Assembly: GCF_900106035.1 (NCBI RefSeq)
Contig: NZ_FNUC01000003.1
Span: forward strand, 496,001 to 560,000
Direction of reading: 5' to 3'
Source: Jiangella alba
GTDB lineage: Bacteria; Actinomycetota; Actinomycetes; Jiangellales; Jiangellaceae
DNA length: 64,000 nt
Below the pieces are notes generated by a model. It had not been told where the DNA came from. It was given only the letters and a program-made list of their open reading frames with translations, and did not search any database. Position numbers and translations under genes: made by a program. Within the stretch, counting starts at the first letter, position 1; each line of letters begins with the position of its first letter. Positions 43,092-52,121 of the stretch are shown piece after piece.

Positions 43092-44672
43092 GTGACGTCT
43101 ACCGAGTCCGGCGCTGAGTCCGGCGCCGGGTCCGCGCGCTCGTGGTGGCCGCCGGCGCTGGCCGGGGTCGTCGCGCTGGGCCTCGGGCTGGCCGTCGCCG
43201 AGATCGTGGCCGGCGCGCTGGGCCGGGCCGAGACGCCGGTCGTGGCGGTCGGCGAGGAGTTCATCGACCACACACCCGGCTGGCTGAAGGACTTCGCCGT
43301 CGAGACCTTCGGCGTCCACGACAAGACCGTGCTGCTGGCCGGCATGGGCGTGGTGCTGGCGGTGCTCGGCGCGCTGATCGGGGTGCTCACGGCGCGGAGC
43401 AGGGGCCTCGGGCTGCTGGCCGCCACCGTCCTGCTGGTCGTCGCCGGGCTGGCCGTCAACGCGCGGCCCGACACCACGATGGCCGACCTCCTCCCGACGC
43501 TCGCCGCCGGACTGGTCGCGCTACCGGTGCTGGCGTGGCTGGTGGGCAAGGCCGCGCCCGCGCCGCCGGCCGCGGCCGCCGGGCCCGCCGCGGCCGCCGT
43601 GCCGGCGCCCAGCCGCCGCGCGTTCCTCACCGCCGCCGGCGTCACCGCCGGCCTCGCCGTCGTCGGCGCCGGGCTCGGCCAGCTGCTCGGCGCCCGCCGC
43701 GCCGGCGTCGAGACCTCCCGCGACGACATCGCCGCCAGCCTCGACCTTCCGCGCGCCGACGTCCCGCCGGGCGTCGACCTCGTGGTCCCCGACGCCGACC
43801 CGTGGCGCACCCCGAACCAGCACTTCTACCGCATCGACACCGCGCTGTCCGAGCCGCTGGTCCGGGCCGAGGACTGGTCGCTGCGGGTGCACGGCATGGT
43901 CGAGACCGAGGTCGAACTGAGCTACGACGATCTCGTCGGCATGGGCCTGGAGGACCGCTGGCTGACGCTGAACTGCGTCTCCAACGAGGTCGGCGGCCAT
44001 CTCATCGGCAACGCCCTGTGGTCGGGGGTGCCGATCGCGGACGTGCTCGCGCTGGCGGTTCCGCACGCCGACGCGGACGCCGTCCGGTCCCGTTCGCAGG
44101 ACGGCTGGACCGCCGGCACCCCGCTCGACGTCCTCACCGACGGCCGCGACGCGCTGCTGGCGGTCGGCATGAACGGCGACCCGCTGCCGCTGGCGCACGG
44201 GTTCCCGGTGCGGATGATCGTGCCCGGCCTGTACGGCTACGTCAGCGCCACGAAGTGGGTGGTCGAGCTGGAGGTCACCCGGTTCGCCGACTTCGAGGCC
44301 TACTGGACGACGCGCGGCTGGGCCGAGAAGGGCCCGGTCAAGGTCGCGTCCCGCATCGACGTCCCCAGCAGCCGCGCCCACGTCGCCGCCGGCACGGTCG
44401 CCGTCGCGGGGGTCGCGTGGGCACAGCACCGCGGCATCGCGGCCGTCCAGGTCCGTGTCGACGACGGCGACTGGAACGACGCCCGGCTGGCCGCCGTCCC
44501 GAGCACCGACACCTGGCGGCAATGGGTGTGGGACTGGGACGCCCCGCCCGGCGACCACCGGCCGCAGGTCCGCGCCACCACCATGGACGGCGAGGTGCAG
44601 ACGTCCGAACACGCCCCGCCCGCCCCAGACGGCGCCTCCGGCTGGCACACCATCGACGTCACCGTCGACTGA
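43092..44672 (+). CDS. Membrane-anchored molybdopterin-dependent oxidoreductase (sulfite oxidase fold)
   Basis: The 526-residue protein has three to four N-terminal transmembrane helices (to about residue 155), an Ala/Pro linker and a further hydrophobic segment after SRRAFLTAAGVTAGLAVVGAG. The extracytoplasmic sulfite-oxidase-type domain follows. The molybdenum-ligating Cys is in WLTLNCVSNEVGGHLIGNA; VRMIVPGLYGYVSATKWVVE and the C-terminal Mo-co dimerisation domain (WAQHRGIAAVQVRVDDG) complete it. Related proteins reduce or oxidise S/N-oxides or oxidised methionine; the substrate is unknown. No heme partner is adjacent. Confidence 0.92.
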   Translation: MTSTESGAESGAGSARSWWPPALAGVVALGLGLAVAEIVAGALGRAETPVVAVGEEFIDHTPGWLKDFAVETFGVHDKTVLLAGMGVVLAVLGALIGVLTARSRGLGLLAATVLLVVAGLAVNARPDTTMADLLPTLAAGLVALPVLAWLVGKAAPAPPAAAAGPAAAAVPAPSRRAFLTAAGVTAGLAVVGAGLGQLLGARRAGVETSRDDIAASLDLPRADVPPGVDLVVPDADPWRTPNQHFYRIDTALSEPLVRAEDWSLRVHGMVETEVELSYDDLVGMGLEDRWLTLNCVSNEVGGHLIGNALWSGVPIADVLALAVPHADADAVRSRSQDGWTAGTPLDVLTDGRDALLAVGMNGDPLPLAHGFPVRMIVPGLYGYVSATKWVVELEVTRFADFEAYWTTRGWAEKGPVKVASRIDVPSSRAHVAAGTVAVAGVAWAQHRGIAAVQVRVDDGDWNDARLAAVPSTDTWRQWVWDWDAPPGDHRPQVRATTMDGEVQTSEHAPPAPDGASGWHTIDVTVD

Positions 44673-44733
44673 GTGTCCACAGATCGCTCGCGGGGGCTGT
44701 CCGGACTCCCCCCAGTGACGCAGGCTGGGCGGC

Positions 44734-45667
44734 GTGCCCCACGAACGCGCCCGCCGACTGGCCAGGGTCCAGGACGGACTGATCACCCGGAAGCAGGCGC
44801 TCGCCGCCGGGAAGTCGCCGGCCGCGATCGTCCGTGCCGTGCGGTCGGGCGGTCCGTGGCAACGAGTCCTGCGCGGTGTGTTCGCGACGTTCACAGGTCC
44901 CTTGTCGCCATTGCACCGCCTGCTCGATGGCGGGTCTCGCCCATGGCCCGCCGGCCGGCGACGAGATCGAGGTTCTGGTGCCCAGAAACGTACGGCTGCA
45001 CGGAACGGCCTTCGTGGTCGTCCGGCGCACCGTGCGGATGCCGGCGGCGAGCGGCTGGATCGGCCTCGACGACGCCGTCACTTTCACCGAGCACGCGCCG
45101 CCGGACTGGTCGCCAGGCTGCCGGTGCCGCAACGGCTGCCAGGAGCCCGGCGGCCACCAGACCCGGGCCCTGCGGAACGTCCGTGCGCTGATGTGCGAGG
45201 CCGTGCAACGCCGGAAGACGGGACTGGCCGCATTGCGCACCGAAGTCGATGCCTCCTGGTCGCGTCGCTCAGAGCTGGCGAGGTTGGCGTTGGCTGATAT
45301 CGAGGCGGGGTGCCGGTCGGCCCCGGAGTGCGAGCTGCGCGACCTGGTGCGCGGCAGCCGGATCCTGCCCGAGCCGCTGTGGAACCGCCCGCTGCCGGGC
45401 GTGCCCGTGATCGTGCCGGACGCGTGCTGGCCGGGCCGGCGGTTGATCGTCGAGGTCGACTCGCGCTCGTTCCACGGGTTCGGCGACGCGCCAGAACGGA
45501 CCGAGCGCCGGCGCGCCCGGCTGGCCGCGCTGGGTTGGGTGGTGCTGCCGGTGTCGCCGACCCGGTTGCGCGCGGACCCTGCTGGGGTATTGGCACAGAT
45601 CGAGGCCGCCCATCTCGCCGGTCATGGCGCTCTTTCTGCTGTCAGAGCCGCACAAAGAGCGCCATGA
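44734..45667 (+). pseudogene. Frameshifted AbiEi/DUF559-type endonuclease-like gene, copy 2
   Basis: GTG 44734 opens RRLARVQDGLITRKQALAAG, then GPWQRVLRGVFATFTGPLSP (AbiEi-like winged helix). The frame is lost near 44920-44945 with some residues missing and resumes one frame over with GDEIEVLVPRNVRLHGTAFV and RALMCEAVQRRKTGLAALR. ECELRDLVRGSRILPEPLWN and the DUF559 core VEVDSRSFHGF, RRARLAALGWVVLPVSPTR follow. This is the only copy that keeps the nuclease core. The leader has TGTCCACAG and CGCAGGCTGGGCGG before the start, as in copy 1. Its stop codon lies in the right arm of a hairpin (45654-45667). Confidence 0.8.
45622..45667. repeat. Palindromic element, family C
   Basis: Perfect 14-base arms (TCATGGCGCTCTTT at 45622-45635 and its complement at 45654-45667) enclose the loop CTGCTGTCAGAGCCGCAC. 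The loop core GTCAGAGC is shared with families B, D and F although the stem differs. It covers the stop of the decayed copy 2 and lies one base from the stop of the convergent GH43 gene. Confidence 0.9.
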
Positions 45668-45668
45668 T

Positions 45669-46664
45669 CTACGGCAGAGCGGCCACCGAGGCGCGCGGCC
45701 CGTCCAGCACCGGGACGCCGTCCTCCCACTGAACCTCGGTCAGCCACATCGTGCGGCCGGGGAGCGCCGAGCCGACGGAGTCGGGTGGCCAGGCGTGGTG
45801 CACCATCCAGGTGCGGCCGTCCTTCTCGATCAGCACACAGTGCCCCGGCCCGGCCGCGTCGTCGCTCGACGCCAGGATCGGCGCCGACGACGGCTTCGAG
45901 CACGGCCCCAGCGGGCCCTCGCAGACGGCGTAGCCGACGGCGTACTCGGCGCGGTCGTACGCGTTCGCCGAGTAGAACAGGTAGTACGTGCCGTCGCGCA
46001 GCCAGAGGAACGGCGCCTCGACGAGCGTGCCCTCCCACGGCTGGTCCTGCTTGATCAGCTGCGCGGGCGAACCCACCAGCGTCAGCCCGTCCTCGGACAG
46101 CGGCTGGGCGTAGATCCAGGTGTCCACGCCCACCGCGTTGCCGTCGTTCTTCCACAACAGGTACCGGGCGCCGTCGACGTCGGTGAACGGGCTGGCGTCG
46201 ATCGAGCCGCCCGCGTCGGCCTGGCAGATCAGCGGCTCGGCCGACTCGTCGACGAACGGGCCGGCGGGCGAGGTCGCCACGGCCCGGCCCACGCACTGCC
46301 GCCCCGACGCCGTGCCCAGCGCCGTGTAATAGAGGACGTACCGGTCCGGCCCGTGCACCGCGATCTCCGGCGCCCACGTCCGCCCGCCCGTCACCCACGG
46401 CGCCAGCACCGGCATCGCGTCGCCGGCCGGCTCCCACGTCACCAGGTCAGGCGACGTCATGACCGGCACGTTCCCGGCCCGCGAGTTCGTCGCGTAGGCG
46501 TAGTAGGTGCCGTCCGCCTCGATGACGGCGGGGTCGGGGAAGTCGCGGTCGACGACGGGGTTGGTGAAGCCCACGGGCTGCTCCTCTTCGACGGGTTCGG
46601 GCTCGGGGCCGCCGCAGGCGGCCAGGACGACGAGCGCCGTCCCGGCCGCCAGCAGCAGCCTCAT
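45669..46664 (-). CDS. Secreted GH43-family glycosidase lipoprotein
   Basis: In this 331-residue protein the signal ends in lipobox VLAAC, so the enzyme is membrane-tethered. The five-bladed propeller of GH43 shows the three catalytic acids in their usual settings: base Asp in DRDFPDPAVIEADGTYYAY, pKa-tuning Asp in AGGSIDASPFTDVDG and acid Glu in WEGTLVEAPFLWLRDG. Arabinofuranosidase, arabinanase or xylosidase activity is expected. Its ATG overlaps the stop of the larger GH43 gene upstream, closing a six-gene arabinoside operon. The stop is adjacent to the family C hairpin. Confidence 0.93.
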   Translation of the reverse strand: MRLLLAAGTALVVLAACGGPEPEPVEEEQPVGFTNPVVDRDFPDPAVIEADGTYYAYATNSRAGNVPVMTSPDLVTWEPAGDAMPVLAPWVTGGRTWAPEIAVHGPDRYVLYYTALGTASGRQCVGRAVATSPAGPFVDESAEPLICQADAGGSIDASPFTDVDGARYLLWKNDGNAVGVDTWIYAQPLSEDGLTLVGSPAQLIKQDQPWEGTLVEAPFLWLRDGTYYLFYSANAYDRAEYAVGYAVCEGPLGPCSKPSSAPILASSDDAAGPGHCVLIEKDGRTWMVHHAWPPDSVGSALPGRTMWLTEVQWEDGVPVLDGPRASVAALP

Positions 46665-48928
46665 CGCACCTCGGACAGGCGGAACCAGTCGAACGTCGCG
46701 ACGGTCGCGGGTGTGGCGCCGCCGCCGGCGTACAGGCCGATCTGCGGCGACGTGTCCGCCGGCAGCGTCCACGTCGCGCCCCACCGCCACGCGACCCCGT
46801 CGCGCGACGACGCCGAGCGGTAGCGGTGCTCGCCGGTCTCCGGGTCGGTGGTGTGGTGGATCCGCAGCCACATCGTCTCCGCCACCGGCCCGCCGAGGTG
46901 CGCGCCCCAGCGCAGCGCGCCGTTCTCGTCCAGCTCCTTGCCGAATTCGACCTGCCGGGTGCCCCAGATCGCGACGTCGCCCAGCCGCAGCAGGTTGTCG
47001 TCGTCGACGCGGACGATCAGCCCGGCCTGCTGGTAGTTGCGGATGGTGCCGGAGCCGAGGTCGAGGTGCAGCTTCGTCTCGGCGATCCAGTCGCCCTCCG
47101 GCGGCGTGCGCAGCAGCAGCGGCCCGGTGTTCCCGGCGCCGACGACGTCGACGGAGGCCAGCGGCCAGGTCAGCGCGCCGTCGCCCGCGGTCACCGTCGA
47201 CGACGGCCGCACCCACTCCCAGCCGGCGCCGAGCGCGGGGTCGTCGAACTCCTCGGTGACGACGGCGTCGCCGGCCTCGGGCTCGTCCACCCGCTCGGTG
47301 ACCGGCTCGTGCGCCGCGACGACGGTGAGGTTGTCGACCTGCGCCTCGCCGGACGCGGCCAGCGTGACGGGGCGCGGCTTGGCCACGCCACGGGGCAGGT
47401 CGACGGCGACCTCGGCGTCGGCGTCGCCGAGCCGGCTCTCCGCCAGCCGGGCCACCGCGCGCCCGTCGCGGACCTCGACCGACAGCGCCGTCCACTCGTC
47501 GCCGGAGTACCGGCCGGGCAGCGGCGCGGAGTCGGACTCCACGCCGCGGCCCAGCGTCGACGTGACGGTCAGCGTGCGTTCGGCGGCGTCGACGGTGACG
47601 GTGACGCCGTTGCGCCCGGACCGCGCGACCCCGACCGAGACGTCGCCGGACACCCGCACGTCCGCCTCGACCCGCACGTCGGCAGGCGCGCTCCGCGCCG
47701 TCCGCGCCTCGCCGGACAGCACGGCGACGTCGCCGCCGTCGCCGGTCGTGTCCGTCCCGGCGGTCCAGTCGCCGCGCAGCGCGTCGTTCGCCGCCGGCGC
47801 CGACGCGTCGATCCCCAGCGACGACGCCGTCACCGGCGCGGGCTGCGGCGTGTCCGACGGGCCCGCGCCGGCCCGTGCGACCGGCCAGCCGTCGATCCAG
47901 TCCAGCCGGTCGACCAGCGTCGGGCGCTCGTTGATGCCGCCGGGCGCGTCCAGCCAGGCGTCGTCGCGGTCGATCGCGTGGTAGACGATCTGGTCCTGGC
48001 CGGACACGTCGGTGACGATCGTGTGGTGGCCGACGCCGATCCAGCGGTTGCCGTTCTGCGCCAGCACCTGGGTGCCGCCGACCCGCGAATCGAGCATCGA
48101 GACGCCTTCGTGGTCGACGAACGGGCCGAGCGGGCTCTTCGAGCGCCCGGCGTACACGCTGTACCCGGTCACCGGGCCCGCGCAGCAGTTCGCCGACGAC
48201 GCCGTCAGGTAGTACCAGCCGTCCCGCTCGACCACGAACGAGCCCTCGTACCGGTCGCCGACGGTCACCTGGGTGGGCGAGCCGACCGCGCGCAGCCCGG
48301 CCTCGTCCAGCTCGGTCACCCACAGGCCGCCGTGGAAGCCGCCGAAGTACATGTATCGCTTGCCGTCCGACGCCGACAGCAGCGCCGGGTCGATGGTGTT
48401 GAAGTAGTTGCCGTCGCCGGTCGGCCGAGGCGCCACCACGGGCCCGCCCGAGTCGGTCCACGGCCCGGCCGGCGTCGGCGCCGTCGCGGCCCCGATCGCG
48501 TAGTTCCACTGGCCGGGCTCGGCGACGGTGTCGGTGACGGTGTAGTACATGACGTACCGGCCGTCGACGTAGCGGATGTCCGGCGCCCAGTAGAACGAGG
48601 TGCTGGTGCTCCAGGCCGGCCGGTCGGCCTCCTCGAACACCGTGCCGAGGTACTCCCAGTCGACGAAGTCGCGCGAGCGGGCGATGTGCATGAGCCCGAA
48701 CTCGCTCGGCGCCTCGTGCAACGGGTCGCTGGTCGCGTACAGGTACCACCAGCCGTCCTTGCCGCGGATCACGGCCGGGTCGGCGTAGGTGTCGGAGAAC
48801 TCGCTCGAGATCGGGTTCTGGGTGACGGGGCCTGCGGACGGTTCGGCGGTGGCGGCCGGAGCCGTGGCCGGCAACGCCAGCACGACGGCGGCGATGCCGG
48901 CGAGGAACCTACGACGCACGGGGATCAT
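46661..48928 (-). CDS. Large secreted GH43-family arabinan-type hydrolase with beta-sandwich modules
   Basis: The 755-residue protein has a signal peptide (FLAGIAAVVLALPATAPAA). A GH43 propeller to about residue 340 has catalytic acids in FSDTYADPAVIRGKDGWWYL, NYFNTIDPALLSASDG and YEGSFVVERDGWYYL. The propeller end carries the metal/His loop VGHHTIVTDVSGQDQIVYH, characteristic of arabinanases. Two C-terminal beta-rich modules follow; the last (GWEWVRPSSTVTAGDGALTW, NYQQAGLIVRVDDDNLLRLG) resembles the DUF1349/GH43-associated concanavalin-like domain. It overlaps the permease gene upstream and the small GH43 gene downstream by 4 bases each. Confidence 0.93.
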   Translation of the reverse strand: MIPVRRRFLAGIAAVVLALPATAPAATAEPSAGPVTQNPISSEFSDTYADPAVIRGKDGWWYLYATSDPLHEAPSEFGLMHIARSRDFVDWEYLGTVFEEADRPAWSTSTSFYWAPDIRYVDGRYVMYYTVTDTVAEPGQWNYAIGAATAPTPAGPWTDSGGPVVAPRPTGDGNYFNTIDPALLSASDGKRYMYFGGFHGGLWVTELDEAGLRAVGSPTQVTVGDRYEGSFVVERDGWYYLTASSANCCAGPVTGYSVYAGRSKSPLGPFVDHEGVSMLDSRVGGTQVLAQNGNRWIGVGHHTIVTDVSGQDQIVYHAIDRDDAWLDAPGGINERPTLVDRLDWIDGWPVARAGAGPSDTPQPAPVTASSLGIDASAPAANDALRGDWTAGTDTTGDGGDVAVLSGEARTARSAPADVRVEADVRVSGDVSVGVARSGRNGVTVTVDAAERTLTVTSTLGRGVESDSAPLPGRYSGDEWTALSVEVRDGRAVARLAESRLGDADAEVAVDLPRGVAKPRPVTLAASGEAQVDNLTVVAAHEPVTERVDEPEAGDAVVTEEFDDPALGAGWEWVRPSSTVTAGDGALTWPLASVDVVGAGNTGPLLLRTPPEGDWIAETKLHLDLGSGTIRNYQQAGLIVRVDDDNLLRLGDVAIWGTRQVEFGKELDENGALRWGAHLGGPVAETMWLRIHHTTDPETGEHRYRSASSRDGVAWRWGATWTLPADTSPQIGLYAGGGATPATVATFDWFRLSEVR

Positions 48929-49806
48929 CCCTTCAGTCCGCTGCGCGACACGCCCTCGATGACGTATCGCTGCGTGAACAGGAACAGGATCAGGACGGGA
49001 ACGCTGGCGACGAACGCGCCGGCCATGATGACCGGGTAGTCCGTGGTGTACGCGCCCTGCAGCAGCTTCAGCCCGGCCGGCAGCGTGAGCCGCTCCGGGC
49101 TGAACAGGACGTAGATCGGCCAGATGAAGTCGTTCCAGTTCGACAGGAACGACAGCACCGCCAGCGTGGCGAGCGCCGGCTTGGAGTTCGGCAGGACGAT
49201 GCGGGTGAAGATCTGCCACTGGTTGGCGCCGTCGATCAACGCCGCCTCCTCCAGCTCGCCGGGCAGCATCGCGAAGAACTGCCGGAGGAAGAACACCCCG
49301 AACGCGCCGGCCGCGCCGGGCACGGCCAGCGCCCAGACGGTGTCCAGCCAGCCCAGCTGGTCGATGATCAGGTAGTTCGGGATGAGGAACACGAAACCCG
49401 GCACGAACAGCGTCGACACGATCACGACGAACAGCACGCCGCGGCCGCGGAAGTGCAGCCGCGCCAGCGCGTACGCCGCCGTCGACGCGACCGTCAGCAC
49501 CAGCACCATGTGCAGCGTCGCCGCCAGCAGGCTGTTGAGGAACCAGCGCAGCACCGGGTAGGCGCCGTCCAGCCGCAGCAGCCCCTCGTACGCGGCGAAC
49601 GTCGGCGACGACGGCAGCAGCGTCGGCGGGACGGCGGTCGCCTCCGGGTTCGTCTTGATCGACGTCAGGAACATCCAGACGATCGGCCCGACGAAGATGA
49701 CCGTCAGGACCAGCAGGAACAGCCAGAACATGCCCTGACGGAGGTAGGCGCCGGGCGCGGGGCCGGTCTGCCGCGGACCGGCCTCCGGGCGGGTCAGGAC
49801 CGCCAT
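48925..49806 (-). CDS. Sugar ABC transporter permease (MalG-type)
   Basis: The 293-residue inner-membrane subunit has six helices (MFWLFLLVLTVIFVGPIVWM to the end) and the EAA loop EEAALIDGANQWQIFTRIVLP, which docks the ATPase. It pairs with the MalF-type permease encoded just upstream (13-base overlap). Downstream GH43 genes overlap it by 4 bases, so importer and hydrolases are co-expressed. No ATPase gene is present in the cluster; a shared MsmK/MsiK-type ATPase elsewhere in the genome is expected, as is common for actinobacterial sugar importers. Confidence 0.95.
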   Translation of the reverse strand: MAVLTRPEAGPRQTGPAPGAYLRQGMFWLFLLVLTVIFVGPIVWMFLTSIKTNPEATAVPPTLLPSSPTFAAYEGLLRLDGAYPVLRWFLNSLLAATLHMVLVLTVASTAAYALARLHFRGRGVLFVVIVSTLFVPGFVFLIPNYLIIDQLGWLDTVWALAVPGAAGAFGVFFLRQFFAMLPGELEEAALIDGANQWQIFTRIVLPNSKPALATLAVLSFLSNWNDFIWPIYVLFSPERLTLPAGLKLLQGAYTTDYPVIMAGAFVASVPVLILFLFTQRYVIEGVSRSGLKG

Positions 49807-50753
49807 CGCGGCCTCCTCTCCCGCATGGCCAGCACCTGGACGATCGAGACGATCCCCAGGAAGACCGCGAGCAGGTACGACATCGCCGCGGCGCTGCCCA
49901 TCCGGAACGACTCCAGGCCCTCGGTCAGCATGACGATGAGCGCCGTCCGGGTGGTGTCGCCCGGCCCGCCGTTCGTCACCAGCAGCGCCTGGCCGAACAT
50001 GTTCGCCGAGGCCAGGATCGTGATCGTGACGACGAACAGCAGCACGGTCCGCAGCCCGGGCAGTGTCACGTGCCGGAACACCTGCCAGGCCGACGCGCCG
50101 TCGACCTTGGCCGCGTCGTACAGCTCGCCCGGGATGTCCTGCAGCCCGGCCAGGTAGATGATCGTGTTGAAGCCGAGCGTCCACCACACCGTCATCGCGA
50201 CCAGGCTGATCCACGCCCACGGCTGGGCGGTGATCCACGGCGTGGACGTGCCGAACAGCCCGTTCACGATGCCGATGTTCGGGTCGAGGATGAACCGGAA
50301 CAGCAGGCCCACCACGGCGACGCCCAGCACGTACGGCATGAAGAACACCGCGCGGAAGAACGTCCGGCCGGGGAACCGCCGGTTCAGCAGCACCGCCAGC
50401 CCGAGCGGGATCGCGACCAGGAACGGCACGCTGGCCACGGTGAAGATCGCCGTCGCCCGCATGCCGTGCCAGAACGCCTCGAACACGGCGGACGTCGAGT
50501 CGAACAGCGCGGCGTAGTTGTCCAGCCCGACGAAGGGCCGGTTCGGCAGCATGAAGTCCCAGTCGTGCAGGCTCATCCAGATCCCCAGCACCGCCGGGGC
50601 CAGGACGAACGTCGCGAAGATGACCAGGAACGGCGCCATGAACGCGTACGGCGTCCACGGCGCGTGCCGGCGGATGCGCGTGGGGGAGGACCGCGCGCCG
50701 GGCCCGCGCGCGGCGGATCCGCGCGCGGGTGCGGTGGTCGTGGGGGAGGTCAC
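49794..50753 (-). CDS. Sugar ABC transporter permease (MalF-type)
   Basis: The 319-residue protein has a basic, Pro/Ala-rich cytoplasmic N-terminus of about 35 residues and six transmembrane helices. The EAA motif is ELYDAAKVDGASAWQVFRHVTLPG. Segment WMSLHDWDFMLPNRPFVGLD is typical of carbohydrate uptake (CUT1) permeases. It lies 4 bases downstream of the binding-protein gene and overlaps the MalG-type gene. Oligosaccharides of arabinose are the probable cargo because of the GH51 and GH43 genes in the same operon. Confidence 0.95.
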   Translation of the reverse strand: MTSPTTTAPARGSAARGPGARSSPTRIRRHAPWTPYAFMAPFLVIFATFVLAPAVLGIWMSLHDWDFMLPNRPFVGLDNYAALFDSTSAVFEAFWHGMRATAIFTVASVPFLVAIPLGLAVLLNRRFPGRTFFRAVFFMPYVLGVAVVGLLFRFILDPNIGIVNGLFGTSTPWITAQPWAWISLVAMTVWWTLGFNTIIYLAGLQDIPGELYDAAKVDGASAWQVFRHVTLPGLRTVLLFVVTITILASANMFGQALLVTNGGPGDTTRTALIVMLTEGLESFRMGSAAAMSYLLAVFLGIVSIVQVLAMRERRPRWRS

Positions 50754-50757
50754 GGGA

Positions 50758-52095
50758 CTATCCGTCGTACCGGTCGCGGTTCTCTTCCAGCTTCTTCGCG
50801 GCCCGGTCGGCCGCCTCGGAGAGCGCCGCCGCCGGCTCCTTCGTCAGCAGCACCGCCTCGTTGACGGCCTGGTTGAAATCGGCGAGGACGTCGCCGATGC
50901 CCGGCACGGCCGGCGGGAAGCGCAGGTGGTCGACCTGCTCGGCGAGCGCGGCCTGCTCCGTCAGCGCCTGGAACTCGGCCGACTCGCGCACCGAGTTGCG
51001 GGCCGGCACCTGGCCGCCCTCGGCCCACGCGAGCGACTGCTGGCTGACCCAGTTGATGAACACGCGCGCGGCCCGCAGCTTGTTCTCGTCGGCGTTGCGC
51101 TGCCGGGGGAGGACGAAGTTGTGCGAGCCGGCCCACGCCGCCTGGGTGCCGCCGATGTTCGGCAGCGCCGCCACGCCCCACTGCAGGCCCGGCACCTCGC
51201 GGAGCGTGTTGATGTTCCAGATACCGTTCCAGTTGAACGCCGTCTGGCCGTTCTGCAGCGCGATCGCGTCGGCGTCCTGGCCGACGTCGGAGGCGCTGTA
51301 GCCGTTGCGGACCAGGTCGACCGCCCAGGTCAGCGCCTCGACGGCGGGGTCCTCGGCCCACGTGACCTCGGTGCCGTCGGCGTTGAACAGGTCGCCGCCG
51401 AACTGCCAGACCAGCGCCTGCGCCGTCAGCGCGCCGGTGAACACGTGCGGCGACATCCAGTGCCCCTGAATGCCCGCGCTCTTGAGCGTCTCGAGCGCCG
51501 CCTCGTACGACGTCCGGTCCGTCGGCGGGTTGTCCGGGTCCAGGCCGGCCGACTCCAGGACGGTCTTGTTGTAGAAGAAGCCGAGCGGGTGCACGTCCAG
51601 CGGGATGCCGAAGCGCTGCCCGTCGTACTCGCCGGCGCTCCACACCACCTCGGCGAAGTCGCCGGCCTTGAGGTCCAGCGCCTCGGCGACGTCGTCGAGG
51701 GGGACGATGACGTTGCGGGCGGCGTTCGTCGGCAGCGAGTCGATGTGCATGATGCCGACGTCCGGGCCGTTGCCCGACTGCACCGCAGTCGGGACCTTCT
51801 GGTAGTAGTCGGCCCACTCCATCACGGTCATCTTCACCGCGATGTTCGGGTGCTCGCCGTTGAACTGGTCGACCAGCTGCTGCATGACCGGTCCGTCGCC
51901 GCCGGTGAAGCCGTTCCAGAAGGCCAGGTCGACCTCGGGACCGTCGTAGCCGCTGGCGCCGCCGTCGCCCGCCGCCGGTTCGGCGCCGGGGGACTGCGAG
52001 CCGCCGCCGCAGGCGCTGAGCACGACGCCGGCGCCGACCATGCCGGTGGCGGTGAGGAAGCGTCGTCGGGTGAGCGCGTTCATTCGTGTGGTCAC
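50758..52095 (-). CDS. Sugar ABC transporter extracellular binding lipoprotein
   Basis: The 445-residue family 1 solute-binding protein has a twin-arginine-like start (TRRRFLTATGMVGAG), lipobox VLSAC, and a Gly/Ser linker. The two-lobed domain carries VDLAFWNGFTGGDGPVMQQL, FNGEHPNIAVKMTVMEWADY and the hinge region GIPLDVHPLGFFYNK. Many Trp residues (for example AFNWNGIWNINTL) would stack on sugar rings. GTG 52095 is supported by AGGAG about 6 bases upstream on the minus strand. It captures the oligosaccharides for the two permeases that follow. Confidence 0.94.
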   Translation of the reverse strand: MTTRMNALTRRRFLTATGMVGAGVVLSACGGGSQSPGAEPAAGDGGASGYDGPEVDLAFWNGFTGGDGPVMQQLVDQFNGEHPNIAVKMTVMEWADYYQKVPTAVQSGNGPDVGIMHIDSLPTNAARNVIVPLDDVAEALDLKAGDFAEVVWSAGEYDGQRFGIPLDVHPLGFFYNKTVLESAGLDPDNPPTDRTSYEAALETLKSAGIQGHWMSPHVFTGALTAQALVWQFGGDLFNADGTEVTWAEDPAVEALTWAVDLVRNGYSASDVGQDADAIALQNGQTAFNWNGIWNINTLREVPGLQWGVAALPNIGGTQAAWAGSHNFVLPRQRNADENKLRAARVFINWVSQQSLAWAEGGQVPARNSVRESAEFQALTEQAALAEQVDHLRFPPAVPGIGDVLADFNQAVNEAVLLTKEPAAALSEAADRAAKKLEENRDRYDG

Positions 52096-52121
52096 AGCTG
52101 CTCCTTCGCAGACGTGCCGGG

